NCBI GenBank assembly: GCA_964483805.1
Contig: CAZADH010000263.1
Coordinates: forward strand, 1 to 8,886
Direction of reading: 5' to 3'
DNA from: CAZADH01 sp964483805
GTDB taxonomy: Bacteria; Muiribacteriota; Ozemobacteria; Ozemobacterales; Ozemobacteraceae
DNA length: 8,886 nt
Part shown: positions 1 to 6,685 of the stretch, piece after piece
How the letters are laid out: each line of letters starts with the position of its first letter
How positions within the stretch are numbered: the stretch's first letter is position 1
Position numbers and translations under genes: made by a program
Notes under the pieces: generated by a model
Database searches by the model: none
Told to the model about the DNA's origin: nothing
Seen by the model: only the letters and a program-made list of their open reading frames with translations

Positions 1-6
1 AAGATA

Positions 7-14
7 CCTCCTCC
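7..14 (-). promoter_or_regulatory. Ribosome binding site of a gene outside the left edge
   Basis: The minus strand reads GGAGGAGG, a near-perfect match to the anti-Shine-Dalgarno sequence. Six bases remain before the window ends, so the start codon should lie within the first few bases outside it. The gene itself cannot be seen. Confidence 0.55.
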
Positions 15-143
15 GCGTGCTTACGGCCTGATTTTATGATGCACCGGCCCTGACCCCGTCACCGCTGCCGCACCCATCGCGGCGCCGGGGCCCGCCCGCC
101 ACGGATGGCGCAGTGCCCCGTTGCCCTCCCCCTCTCGCAAGAA

Positions 144-169
144 CGGCCCCGGCCGCAAGGCCGGGGCCG
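144..169 (-). terminator. GC hairpin, probable terminator of the minus-strand operon
   Basis: Two perfect 11-base arms (CGGCCCCGGCC at 144-154 and its complement at 159-169) enclose a 4-base loop. The hairpin lies 25 bases past the stop codon of the exported protein gene at 194. Read on the minus strand it is followed by TTCTTGC, only a weak T-tract. Intrinsic termination is likely from stem strength and position, but an mRNA-stabilising hairpin or a dispersed repeat is possible. Confidence 0.5.
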
Positions 170-193
170 CTTCGCACAGAGAAATACGATGTA

Positions 194-1132
194 TTACATG
201 TTCCCGTCAGCCGGAACCGCGGCCGAGGCGGGCGGCATCTTCTGGGGCTCGACGGCCGGGGGCTTGCCGATCGGCGGTTCGACCTTCTTGCCGTTGCGGG
301 CGCGGATCATGAATTCCTGGCGCACGCGCAGCGATTCGGGGCCGACGCGGAAACGATAGCGCAGATCCGGACCGAAGTTGGAGACGAGCAGCGCGAAGTA
401 CTTATCGACCCCCTCGCCCTTCTCGGGTTTGGGCAGGAAGTGGTTGAGCTTGCCGTCTTTGCCGAGTTCGACGTCTTGCATGACGACGCGGTGCGGCTCG
501 CGGATCAGGGTCAGGCGGTAGCCGGGCACCGGTTTGTCATTGGCGCGGCGAACCAGGAAATACAGCGAGCAGCGCTCGGTGTCGCCGAACTTGTCCCAAG
601 AGAAGGCCCACTTCTTGGTCTTCGAATTGTAGTTGATGATGATCTTGGCCGAGTCGACCTTCTCACCCAACCACACCGGATGGTCAGCCTGGAACTTCAA
701 CGGACCCGACACGTATTGAACGGTATAGTGATGGTCTTTCTGCAGCGTGGTGCGCTCGGAACCGTCGCTGATCCCGAGGCGGATGATCGTGTCTTTCTCG
801 ACCTGATCGCGCAGAATGACGACGCCGTCTTCGGCCGGTTTTCCGTCGATGTTGACGCGCACGACGCAGGGCGCGTACGCATCGGGCTTCGCTTTGGCAG
901 CCGCAACCGCGGCAGGAGCCGCCGCTGCCGACCCGGTCGGCTCGGCCTGGCCTGGATCGTTGTCGTCATCGACTTCGATCGTCGCCGGATCACCGGTGCC
1001 GCTGGTCGAGGGCGCCGCCGCCGTCGGCGTGTCGGCCGGACCCGCCGCCGCATCGGCCATCTGCGCGAAGACCGGCGAAAACACGGTACAGAACACGAAC
1101 GCCACAATGAGAACCACCAGATTCTGTTTCAT
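194..1132 (-). CDS. Exported protein of unknown function with two predicted beta-sandwich domains
   Basis: 312 residues. The ATG at 1132 is chosen over upstream codons because it has AGGAG about 10 bases before it and opens directly into a classic signal peptide: basic MKQN, a hydrophobic core at residues 5-19, and a VFA-Q cleavage site after residue 23. Residues 25-85 are an Ala/Pro/Asp-rich flexible linker. Residues 88-165 and 187-280 are beta-rich. Both carry the small-domain pattern of carboxypeptidase-regulatory-like or Ig-like folds: a Gly-Lys-Pro or Asp-Lys-Pro-Val-Pro-Gly turn, then strands, then a DG turn. Residues 280-312 are Pro-rich. The mature part has only two cysteines, Cys89 and Cys188, which could pair. 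There is no lipobox, no membrane anchor and no enzyme motif. The gene lies 110 bases downstream of the sigma-factor cassette on the same strand and may be its last member. I do not recognise the family; the fold assignment is inference from pattern only. Confidence 0.8.
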   Translation of the reverse strand: MKQNLVVLIVAFVFCTVFSPVFAQMADAAAGPADTPTAAAPSTSGTGDPATIEVDDDNDPGQAEPTGSAAAAPAAVAAAKAKPDAYAPCVVRVNIDGKPAEDGVVILRDQVEKDTIIRLGISDGSERTTLQKDHHYTVQYVSGPLKFQADHPVWLGEKVDSAKIIINYNSKTKKWAFSWDKFGDTERCSLYFLVRRANDKPVPGYRLTLIREPHRVVMQDVELGKDGKLNHFLPKPEKGEGVDKYFALLVSNFGPDLRYRFRVGPESLRVRQEFMIRARNGKKVEPPIGKPPAVEPQKMPPASAAVPADGNM

Positions 1133-1242
1133 TCCCCTGCTCCTGTTGATGAGATTTGATCTTTGGCTCGATGCGACCCGGGGTCGCTCGAGGTGGATCC
1201 GATTAACAAGACGAAGCCACACCACGGATCGTCATCGCCACT
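1133..1242. other. Gap between two exported-protein genes, with inverted repeat
   Basis: This 110-base gap contains an inverted repeat: GCGACCC (1173-1179), one central G, and GGGTCGC (1181-1187). The repeat extends outward by CTCG (1167-1170) pairing with CGAG (1189-1192) across a small internal loop. No T-run follows it on the minus strand, so it does not look like an intrinsic terminator. It could be an operator or an mRNA processing hairpin. I find no convincing -35/-10 pair for the downstream gene, so read-through from the sigma operon is possible. Confidence 0.35.
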
Positions 1243-1818
1243 TCAGAATTGCCCGTCGAGATCTTTCACCGGGTACGACTCGGTGGCCACCAGCGGTGGC
1301 GGATCGAAGTATTCGGCCGCCGTCGCCACCGATGCGGCCAATGGCGATTTGTCGCCGAGGATCTTGGCAATCGCCGCACTGTTGCTCATGTGCTCAGGTT
1401 TCAAGCCGCTGATGCGCAGCTTGGCCAGCTCGACCTCGGCCAACGCCGGGTCTCCCGCCGGTAGACGGGCCTGCAGCCGCAGAGCTTTCTGATACAACCG
1501 TTTCATTTGCTTCTTGCCGCTGTACAATGAGGCCTGGGCCCGCGTTTCGTCGATCGGGCGCTTCTTTTTGAGTCGGAACAACAAAAACTCTTCGAAGTCG
1601 ACCAAGCGTTTGGCCAGGCCATAGATCTTGTCATACAGCATCAATACGATCTCGCCACGCGGTGAGATCACGGCAATCTCAGACACTGGCGCCGATTGCG
1701 CCGAAACGCCGGCTTTGTTGATCGGGGCGCCGGCGAGCGGCGACCAGGAATACAGCCCCGCCAGGCCCAGACCGAGCACCGCCACCGCCCGCCACGAATC
1801 GCACCACTTAGAAGCCAT
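1243..1818 (-). CDS. Small exported or membrane-anchored protein, unknown function
   Basis: 191 residues. The ATG at 1818 lies inside the end of the anti-sigma gene (11-base overlap) and has GAGGAGG 7 bases upstream, so the start is secure and translation is probably coupled. Residues 11-25 (Ala-Val-rich, ending LYSW) form a hydrophobic segment. It is followed by SPLAGA, so it is either a cleaved signal peptide (near residues 29-31) or an N-terminal anchor. Residues 46-60 look like a short beta hairpin. Residues 62-118 are strongly helical and basic (FRLKKKRP, SGKKQMKRLYQKALRLQARL), followed by a second helical part to about 165. The C-terminus is Pro/acidic. There is one cysteine, near the N-terminus, and no recognisable enzyme or zinc motif. 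Its position directly behind the sigma/anti-sigma pair suggests a partner, sensor or effector in that pathway. I do not recognise the family. Confidence 0.78.
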   Translation of the reverse strand: MASKWCDSWRAVAVLGLGLAGLYSWSPLAGAPINKAGVSAQSAPVSEIAVISPRGEIVLMLYDKIYGLAKRLVDFEEFLLFRLKKKRPIDETRAQASLYSGKKQMKRLYQKALRLQARLPAGDPALAEVELAKLRISGLKPEHMSNSAAIAKILGDKSPLAASVATAAEYFDPPPLVATESYPVKDLDGQF

Positions 1819-2950
1819 CGTCGAGCCTCCTCATCATCGTCGCCGTGTCGACAGCCGTCGCCGTAACGCCCTGCCCGCCGGCCGCCGGACCGCCGGCCGC
1901 CGGATCGCCGGCCGCCGGATCGCCGGTCAACGAGACCGGCACCGCCGTGCCCACCGAGGCCACTCCTCTTGCATCTGCCGAAGCGGCGTCTGTTTCGAGG
2001 CGACAGGGTCCGGTCGCCGTGACGACCACGCCCTGTCGCGGCGCCAAGCGCCCCAGCAAACGACCGTCACGCCGGCACACCTCGACGGCACCCTCGACCA
2101 CCATACACCGTTCCTGGTCCCCAGACACGTGCAATACGTAGGTTGTGCCGACGACGGTGATGACACACCGGGGCGTGGTGATCTGCATGACCGGTTCGCT
2201 CCCACTTGCGGCCCTGATCGCATCGGGTGACGCGCCGTGTCGGGCGAAAGCGAACGTTGCCGAGGCCGAGACCACCTCGAGCCCGGACGCCGTGAACGTG
2301 CGCACCGCCGCCTGCCCCGCGATGGTGATGGCAAAACCGCGGGGAAAACGCACGATCAGGTGGGAATCGGGTCCGAGATCGAGAGGTTCGCTCATGCGGT
2401 GGTCGCGCGCCCGCACGATCTGTTCGACCACACTGCCGTCGTGCGCGCGACGCCGGATCGCTCCGGTCAACTCGACGGTTGCGGAAACCGGCGCCGACAC
2501 CTGGCCAACGAGGGCGGGTCGGGTCGCCGACATGGCCATGGGGAGCGACGGTGCCAGGACGACGGAGGCCGAGGAGTTCGGCGTGACGATCGGTGGCGTC
2601 GGTGTGGTCGTGAGCGGCGGACCGGCCGGCCACGAGAGCCATGCGATCAGGGCGACGAGCCCGGCCACGACGGCCGATAGAAATACAATGTATGGCCAAC
2701 CTGCCGTCGGCGCCCCCGGCACCGGACTGCCGGCGCCGATGCGATCAGCGATGGCGGCCCGCATCCGCCCAAGCGCTGCGGCGTCAGGGCTCAACCCGGC
2801 ACAGGCGGTACGCAGATCGGCGTGCACGCGCAGTGTTTGCCGGCAGGCGGCGCAGGTACGCACGTGGGTGGCACCCTCGGCCTGCGCCAATATCTGCGCG
2901 CGTTCGGCGGCATCGGCGTGGGTGATCCGGTCGCACCAATGCTCAGTCAC
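1808..2950 (-). CDS. Anti-sigma factor: cytoplasmic zinc finger, one membrane helix, periplasmic FecR domain
   Basis: 380 residues from the GTG at 2950, which overlaps the sigma-factor stop by 8 bases and has GGGGGAG just upstream; the ATG at 2998 lies deeper inside the sigma gene and lacks this context. Residues 29-36 form the H-x3-C-x2-C zinc motif (His29, Cys33, Cys36) of ZAS-type anti-sigma factors, which clamp ECF sigma factors in the cytoplasm. Residues 85-107 are a single membrane helix. A Thr/Pro-rich linker (111-150) leads to a beta-rich periplasmic region. Residues 255-295 match the FecR core: ITTP, then VVGTTYVL, then VVEGAVEV. A tail repeat of Asp/Gly-Pro-Ala-Ala-Gly units spans about 344-359. 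By family knowledge it should hold the sigma factor inactive until an envelope signal or proteolysis releases it. No TonB receptor gene is adjacent, unlike classical FecR systems, so iron signalling should not be assumed. Six cysteines lie outside the zinc motif (residues 6, 50, 262, 282, 292, 316), the last four in the periplasmic part. Confidence 0.88.
   Translation of the reverse strand: MTEHWCDRITHADAAERAQILAQAEGATHVRTCAACRQTLRVHADLRTACAGLSPDAAALGRMRAAIADRIGAGSPVPGAPTAGWPYIVFLSAVVAGLVALIAWLSWPAGPPLTTTPTPPIVTPNSSASVVLAPSLPMAMSATRPALVGQVSAPVSATVELTGAIRRRAHDGSVVEQIVRARDHRMSEPLDLGPDSHLIVRFPRGFAITIAGQAAVRTFTASGLEVVSASATFAFARHGASPDAIRAASGSEPVMQITTPRCVITVVGTTYVLHVSGDQERCMVVEGAVEVCRRDGRLLGRLAPRQGVVVTATGPCRLETDAASADARGVASVGTAVPVSLTGDPAAGDPAAGGPAAGGQGVTATAVDTATMMRRLDDGF
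1826..1832 (-). promoter_or_regulatory. Internal ribosome binding site for the small exported protein
   Basis: GAGGAGG on the minus strand, 7 bases before the ATG at 1818, inside the last codons of the anti-sigma gene. It fixes the start and shows that the two overlapping genes are translated from one mRNA. Confidence 0.8.
1881..1925. repeat. Three tandem 15-base repeats within the anti-sigma gene
   Basis: Three consecutive copies of GCCGCCGGAYCGCCG: 1881-1895 with C at the variable base, and 1896-1910 and 1911-1925 identical with T. On the coding (minus) strand they encode the five-residue units DPAAG, DPAAG, GPAAG near the C-terminus of the anti-sigma protein. The near identity points to recent slippage, and each copy keeps the frame. 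Copy number probably varies between strains. Confidence 0.85.
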
Positions 2951-3512
2951 GGTCTCCCCCGTTCTCACGCAGGCGCCGGATCGCCCGCGAATAAACATTG
3001 CGGACCGACCCCTCCGTCATGTCGAGTGCCGACGCGATCTCGCCGTACGGCACTTCGTCCTGTACACGCAACAACACGACCTCGCGCTCGACTTCGGTCA
3101 AGCCCCGCAGCATTTCGGGCAGCGATGACGTTTCGGGCGTCGCATCGACGACCCCGTCGAACCGGTCATCGGTCGGGTCGGTCGGGGTTTCGGGAACGCG
3201 CCCACGCTTGCGCAACACATCGCAGCAATGGTTGCGGGCGACACGCATCAACCACGGCAACACGCGATCGGCCGTCAGCGTGTCGATCTTGGTGAACGCC
3301 CGCACAAACACCTCCTGAGTGGCATCCTCGGCCGACGGAACATCACCGAGTTTCATGCGCGCCAGCCTGAACACGGTTGCACCAAACCGACTGAACAGCT
3401 CGATGAATGCCGCCGGATCATGCGCTTTCAGGCGTTTGATCAAACGCGCATCGTCGGGGTGCGCCACATTGGTCTGTGCTGCCGGGTTCATCCTGGTTTG
3501 GTGCCGTCTCAT
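2943..3512 (-). CDS. ECF-type RNA polymerase sigma factor
   Basis: 189 residues from the ATG at 3512; an alternative ATG at 3491 gives 182. Neither has a well-spaced ribosome binding site, so the start is uncertain by seven residues. Region 2 spans about residues 24-103, with AEDATQEVFVRAF (61-73, the core-binding signature) and the region 2.4 helix WLMRVARNHCCDVLRKR (87-103), which reads the -10 box. After an acidic linker, region 4 spans about 131-183 with helix-turn-helix PYGEIASALDMTEGSVRNVYSRAIRRL (155-181), which reads the -35. There is no region 1.1 or 3, as is normal for two-domain ECF factors, and no SnoaL-like C-terminal extension. Its stop overlaps the anti-sigma GTG, so the pair is co-translated and should act as a regulator and inhibitor couple. 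Targets are unknown; the downstream exported proteins are the obvious candidates. Confidence 0.93.
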   Translation of the reverse strand: MRRHQTRMNPAAQTNVAHPDDARLIKRLKAHDPAAFIELFSRFGATVFRLARMKLGDVPSAEDATQEVFVRAFTKIDTLTADRVLPWLMRVARNHCCDVLRKRGRVPETPTDPTDDRFDGVVDATPETSSLPEMLRGLTEVEREVVLLRVQDEVPYGEIASALDMTEGSVRNVYSRAIRRLRENGGDRD

Positions 3513-3640
3513 CCTTACAAGACGATGGCGACGACGTTTCTGTCATCGCGAGAAACAGCCGGACGCAGTTCGGTCGCGGGCTGCCATGGCACGGCGGGCT
3601 TCGGGCGCCATGGGCATGTTCCCCGGGCCAGAGTAACAGG

Positions 3641-3657
3641 TGCACCGATCCGGTGCA
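3641..3657. promoter_or_regulatory. Perfect inverted repeat, candidate operator
   Basis: TGCACCG, a 3-base spacer ATC, then CGGTGCA. The 7-base arms are exact. It sits 129 bases upstream of the sigma-factor ATG and about 90 bases upstream of the cyclase -10 box. It is the only clear two-fold symmetric site in the divergent region, so it could be bound by a dimeric regulator. It could also be chance in GC-rich DNA. Confidence 0.35.
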
Positions 3658-3744
3658 AACGACTCGGCCGACCAGACTCGCCTCAACAGGCTCGCCTGGA
3701 AAAACCCGCGACGAATCGACAGAGTCGCCTCCGTCTTGTCGCGC

Positions 3745-3753
3745 TGATACAAT
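3745..3753 (+). promoter_or_regulatory. Extended -10 promoter of the cyclase gene
   Basis: TGATACAAT matches the extended -10 consensus (TG, one base, then TATAAT with one mismatch). No hexamer resembling TTGACA lies 16-18 bases upstream, which is usual for extended -10 promoters. Transcription would start about 7 bases after the hexamer, at or very near the GTG start codon at 3760. Confidence 0.45.
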
Positions 3754-3759
3754 CGTGGG

Positions 3760-6660
3760 GTGAACTTCGCACCGACACGTTCGCGGCAACCATGGCTCGT
3801 CCGTGGATTCTTGTTCTGCGCCTTGGTGATTGCGCCGATTCTCGGCGTAGCGCTGGGGGTCAATCGCCTCATCGACGATCGGACGGCCGGCGAAATCCAA
3901 CGCCTGCGCGAATTGCTGGCCACCGGCTGCCAGGAAGCGCGCCACGCCAATTCCCCAAGCATCGGTTTGCAGCGGCTGCAGTGCGAACTGGTGTGGCGGC
4001 TGCAGCATGGGGGCGACCCGCGCGCGTTTGTGCGCTACGCCGACGCGGTCGAGAAGTGCCATCCCGGTTTGCTGCAATGGCTGGTGTGGGACCGTCACGG
4101 GCAGATTCTGACAGGGTCGTCGTCGGCCCACTTGCCCCCATCGCGATTCTGGAAAACCGTCGCAGGTTCGTTCATGGAACGGATGGGCAATCCGGCGCGA
4201 CCGTCAGCCAACCCCGAGGCGATGCGGCGCGCCCGCGAACAGTTCCTGATGTTCTCCGGCCAGCGACTTCGCCTCGAAGGACTGGCCGCGGCACCCGGTC
4301 ACGTCCTGCAACTTGCGTGGCTGGGTGCGGAATCGGTCATCATCTGGGCGGCGGTGCCTCGGCCGGTGGTTGCCCGCGGTCCGTTTGTCGGCGGCGGGTT
4401 CCTGCTCTTGCTCAACGTCGAGAAAAGTCCGCCGGGCCTGTGGTTGGCCCGCACGGTTCGGCGCACGCCATGGGCCCCGCACGAGTTGCACGGCCTCACC
4501 GCGGTGGCCTTCGAACTGGGTCGGCAAGCGCGTGGTCATGTCGGCGACCCGGAGCTGCGCGCCACCAGCATCGTCAAAAACACCCGGCGCGGGTATCTCA
4601 ACCGCACCGAAGACTACTTCAACGTCGGCCCCCATCTCGCCCTGGCTGCTTACACCGAGCGCGAGGTCCCCTGGCGCCTCGTCTTGCTGGGCGACCGCGA
4701 GACGATCGAACGCAAGGCCCGGGATCGCCGACATTGTGCAGCCATTGTATTGCTATTTGTCTTCTTCACCTTGCTGGTCGCCGCGCGCTTGCCCTCGGTG
4801 CGCAATCTGCCGGCCCGCTCGCTGCGCTGGCGGATCAGCGGCCTCTTCGTCGCGGCTGTCCTGCTGCCGGTTACCGGCCTGTATCTTTTCGGGTCGGTCA
4901 TGGCCGCCAATCTCGCGAAACAACGGCGCAATGAGTGCATCGAACAGATGCGGCGTCAGATCGATATCCAGGCGTTGCGTTTCGACGAGTCGCGCGCGAC
5001 GTTGGAAGGATTGTTGCAACGCCGCATCACGCGCGCCTGCCGGCAAGCCCGCGGCGATGTGAATTCCGTATTGCGTGCACTCGATACCATGGCCCGCGAC
5101 GGCCTGATCAATTTCTACTTCCTATCCGACTCGTCCGGGCGCACAGCCGTGGCCACCGGGTCTGCCCTCCAGGATCAAGCGAGCGCCAACGCGCTGCGCG
5201 TCATCATCAGCGCCAGTCTGCAAGACTTCATGGGCCAATTGCGGCCGCAGCACGATAACCTCTCGGCGCTGCGCGGTATGGTGCGTGACGAGGTGTCGAC
5301 CGCGTTCGCCCAGGATTCGCGAGCGGTCATGCAGGTGGGCTTGTTGCGCGGGATCTCGACCGGGAAGCACATGGTCTACGTAATGCGCAGCGCCGTACCG
5401 CTCGGCAAGGAGTTGCGGGTGGTCGCGCTGGGGACCACCCAACCCGACCTCGAATCGTTCTATTTGCGCGCCGAGTTTCGCGAATTTGCGCGCCGCCAGA
5501 GACAACGCCTTGGTGAACCGGCCGTCGAGATGTTTGCCACCAACATGGACGGTCGTTCGTTGCGCCGTTTCCCTCCGGGGCCGAACCCGGTCTGGAAAGC
5601 ACTCGGCGTCGAATTGAACAATGCACGCTATCTGAAGATGCGGTTTGAAGGCGAGCGCGTCATCGCCGGCGAACCGTTCGTCTATCTGGTGACCCGTTTG
5701 CCGAACATGACCAACTTCGTCTTTGCCATTCTCACATCACTGACCCCGATCAACAATGAAATCCGGCGCACCGAACAGTTTGTCGTGGCCATCGTTGCGG
5801 TCACCGCCCTGTTGGCCCTCATTCTCGGTCTCGCCGTCACCAACAGCCTCGTCGAACCAATCCGCATTCTCGACCTTGCCGTGACCCACGTCGGCGCCGG
5901 CAATCTCGAGGTCACCGTGCCGCCGCTCGGCGAAGACGAACTTGGTCGCCTGTCGACCACGTTCAACGCCATGGTACAAGGCATGCGCGAGCGCGAACGC
6001 ATGCGGGCATACGTATCCGAAACCGTTCTCGAGGCGGTGCAGGACGACAAGGCCGCTGCCCGTGGCCGCCGCGGCCAGATCGAGGAAGCGACCGTCTTGT
6101 TCTCCGACGTTCGTGGCTTCACGACCCTGGCGGAGCGCCACCCGCCCGAAGCGATGTTCGCGATGCTCAATGCCTTTCTCGGCGGCATCGAACCGATCAT
6201 CCGCTACCACCGCGGCCGCATCGACAAATTTATTGGCGACGCCGTCATGGCGGTGTTTCTTGCGCCCGCTCCCGATCAGCCCCCGGCCGACGACCATCCG
6301 CTGCGGGCCGTGCGTGTCGGCATGGCGATGCGCCGGTTCGTCGGGTTGTTCAACCGCAAACGTGAACGCGCCGGCGATTTTGCCATCGATATCGGCGTCG
6401 GCATCAGCACCGGCCCGATGTTGCTCGGCGACGTTGGCAGCAAGCGGCGCAAAGACCTGACGGTCATCGGCGACGAAGTGAACCTCGCCTCGCGCCTCGA
6501 AACAGCGAGCAAGCAAGGGCGCCACACCCGCATCATCGTCAGCGAAACCACCTGGACGCGCGTCCAGAGCGAGTTTGCCGCCGAAGAGATGGCCTTGGCT
6601 GAGGTCAAGGGCAAAACGCAGCGGGTGCGCATGTTCGAAATCCTCGGACCCCGCAGCTAA
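3760..6660 (+). CDS. Class III adenylate cyclase with two extracytoplasmic sensor regions, four membrane helices and HAMP linker
   Basis: 966 residues, predicted to make cAMP from ATP. Hydrophobic segments at about 16-34, 326-342, 360-382 and 673-695, with Arg-rich ends on residues 7-15 and the loop 343-358, place both ends inside. This leaves two extracytoplasmic regions (35-325 and 383-672) that look Cache/PAS-like in places (LVWDRHGQILTGS; FYFLSDSSGRTAV) but are otherwise unassigned. HAMP covers about 696-747. The cyclase domain covers 775-963. It has the metal-binding Asp783 (FSDVRGFT) and Asp827 (GDAVMAVF). Lys823 and Asp899 (KDLTVIGD) are the adenine-selecting pair, so ATP rather than GTP is expected. 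Asn908 and Arg912 (NLASR) are the transition-state pair. All are present, so the enzyme should be active, probably as a dimer. The start is GTG with no good ribosome binding site. The gene runs alone, divergent from the sigma operon and convergent with rtcB. No cAMP receptor gene lies in the window. Confidence 0.93.
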   Translation: MNFAPTRSRQPWLVRGFLFCALVIAPILGVALGVNRLIDDRTAGEIQRLRELLATGCQEARHANSPSIGLQRLQCELVWRLQHGGDPRAFVRYADAVEKCHPGLLQWLVWDRHGQILTGSSSAHLPPSRFWKTVAGSFMERMGNPARPSANPEAMRRAREQFLMFSGQRLRLEGLAAAPGHVLQLAWLGAESVIIWAAVPRPVVARGPFVGGGFLLLLNVEKSPPGLWLARTVRRTPWAPHELHGLTAVAFELGRQARGHVGDPELRATSIVKNTRRGYLNRTEDYFNVGPHLALAAYTEREVPWRLVLLGDRETIERKARDRRHCAAIVLLFVFFTLLVAARLPSVRNLPARSLRWRISGLFVAAVLLPVTGLYLFGSVMAANLAKQRRNECIEQMRRQIDIQALRFDESRATLEGLLQRRITRACRQARGDVNSVLRALDTMARDGLINFYFLSDSSGRTAVATGSALQDQASANALRVIISASLQDFMGQLRPQHDNLSALRGMVRDEVSTAFAQDSRAVMQVGLLRGISTGKHMVYVMRSAVPLGKELRVVALGTTQPDLESFYLRAEFREFARRQRQRLGEPAVEMFATNMDGRSLRRFPPGPNPVWKALGVELNNARYLKMRFEGERVIAGEPFVYLVTRLPNMTNFVFAILTSLTPINNEIRRTEQFVVAIVAVTALLALILGLAVTNSLVEPIRILDLAVTHVGAGNLEVTVPPLGEDELGRLSTTFNAMVQGMRERERMRAYVSETVLEAVQDDKAAARGRRGQIEEATVLFSDVRGFTTLAERHPPEAMFAMLNAFLGGIEPIIRYHRGRIDKFIGDAVMAVFLAPAPDQPPADDHPLRAVRVGMAMRRFVGLFNRKRERAGDFAIDIGVGISTGPMLLGDVGSKRRKDLTVIGDEVNLASRLETASKQGRHTRIIVSETTWTRVQSEFAAEEMALAEVKGKTQRVRMFEILGPRS

Positions 6661-6665
6661 CGGTC

Positions 6666-6682
6666 GGCCCCTCGTCGGGGCC
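6666..6682 (+). terminator. Short hairpin after the cyclase stop
   Basis: GGCCCC (6666-6671), loop TCGTC, GGGGCC (6677-6682), beginning 6 bases after the cyclase stop codon. The stem is only 6 base pairs and no T-run follows (CATCAATAC), so it is a weak candidate for an intrinsic terminator. Confidence 0.3.
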
Positions 6683-6685
6683 CAT

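Larger units (their letters stand above)
1..193. other. Left-edge intergenic region with outward ribosome binding site
   Basis: This stretch has no convincing gene. At 7-14 the minus strand reads GGAGGAGG, followed by TATCTT up to the window edge. This is the same arrangement as the ribosome binding site of rtcB further right (AGGAGG, then TATTTCC, then ATG). A minus-strand gene therefore very probably begins at or just beyond position 1. A TAAAAT hexamer on the minus strand at 36-31 could be its -10 box, but I see no good -35 at 16-18 bases. A strong hairpin at 144-169 is listed separately. The small plus-strand reading frames that start here are shadows. Confidence 0.5.
3513..3759. other. 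Divergent control region between the sigma operon and the cyclase gene
   Basis: 247 bases between two divergent genes. It holds a perfect inverted repeat at 3641-3657 and an extended -10 promoter at 3745-3753, both listed separately. A GGAAC on the minus strand (3622-3618) resembles an ECF -35 element, but no CGTC-type -10 lies at the expected 16-17 bases, so an autoregulated promoter for the sigma gene is not shown. The palindromic GCCATGG-type words nearby look like ordinary GC-rich sequence. No small gene with plausible composition is seen here. Confidence 0.45.

Noticed and set aside
31..62. Promoter for the gene beyond the left edge (TAAAAT on the minus strand)
   Set aside because: No acceptable -35 at normal spacing; the nearest GTGACG-like word is 20 bases away. 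Mentioned in the region entry but not called as a promoter.
189..199. 11-base palindrome ATGTATTACAT over the stop codon of the exported-protein gene
   Set aside because: Short, AT-rich and overlapping coding sequence; nothing supports a function.
113..1159. 348-codon plus-strand frame covering the whole exported-protein gene
   Set aside because: Rich in Arg, His and Asp with no family pattern. The minus strand has a signal peptide, a good ribosome binding site and sensible composition. It is a GC-rich antisense shadow.
3618..3622. GGAAC on the minus strand as a possible autoregulated ECF -35 element
   Set aside because: No CGTC-type -10 motif at the needed 16-17 bases, and the word is short enough to occur by chance.
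3228..4934. 568-codon plus-strand frame across the sigma gene and the cyclase start
   Set aside because: It crosses two real genes on opposite strands, is dominated by Arg, Pro, Gly and Ala, and shows no domain. The cyclase frame explains the region.
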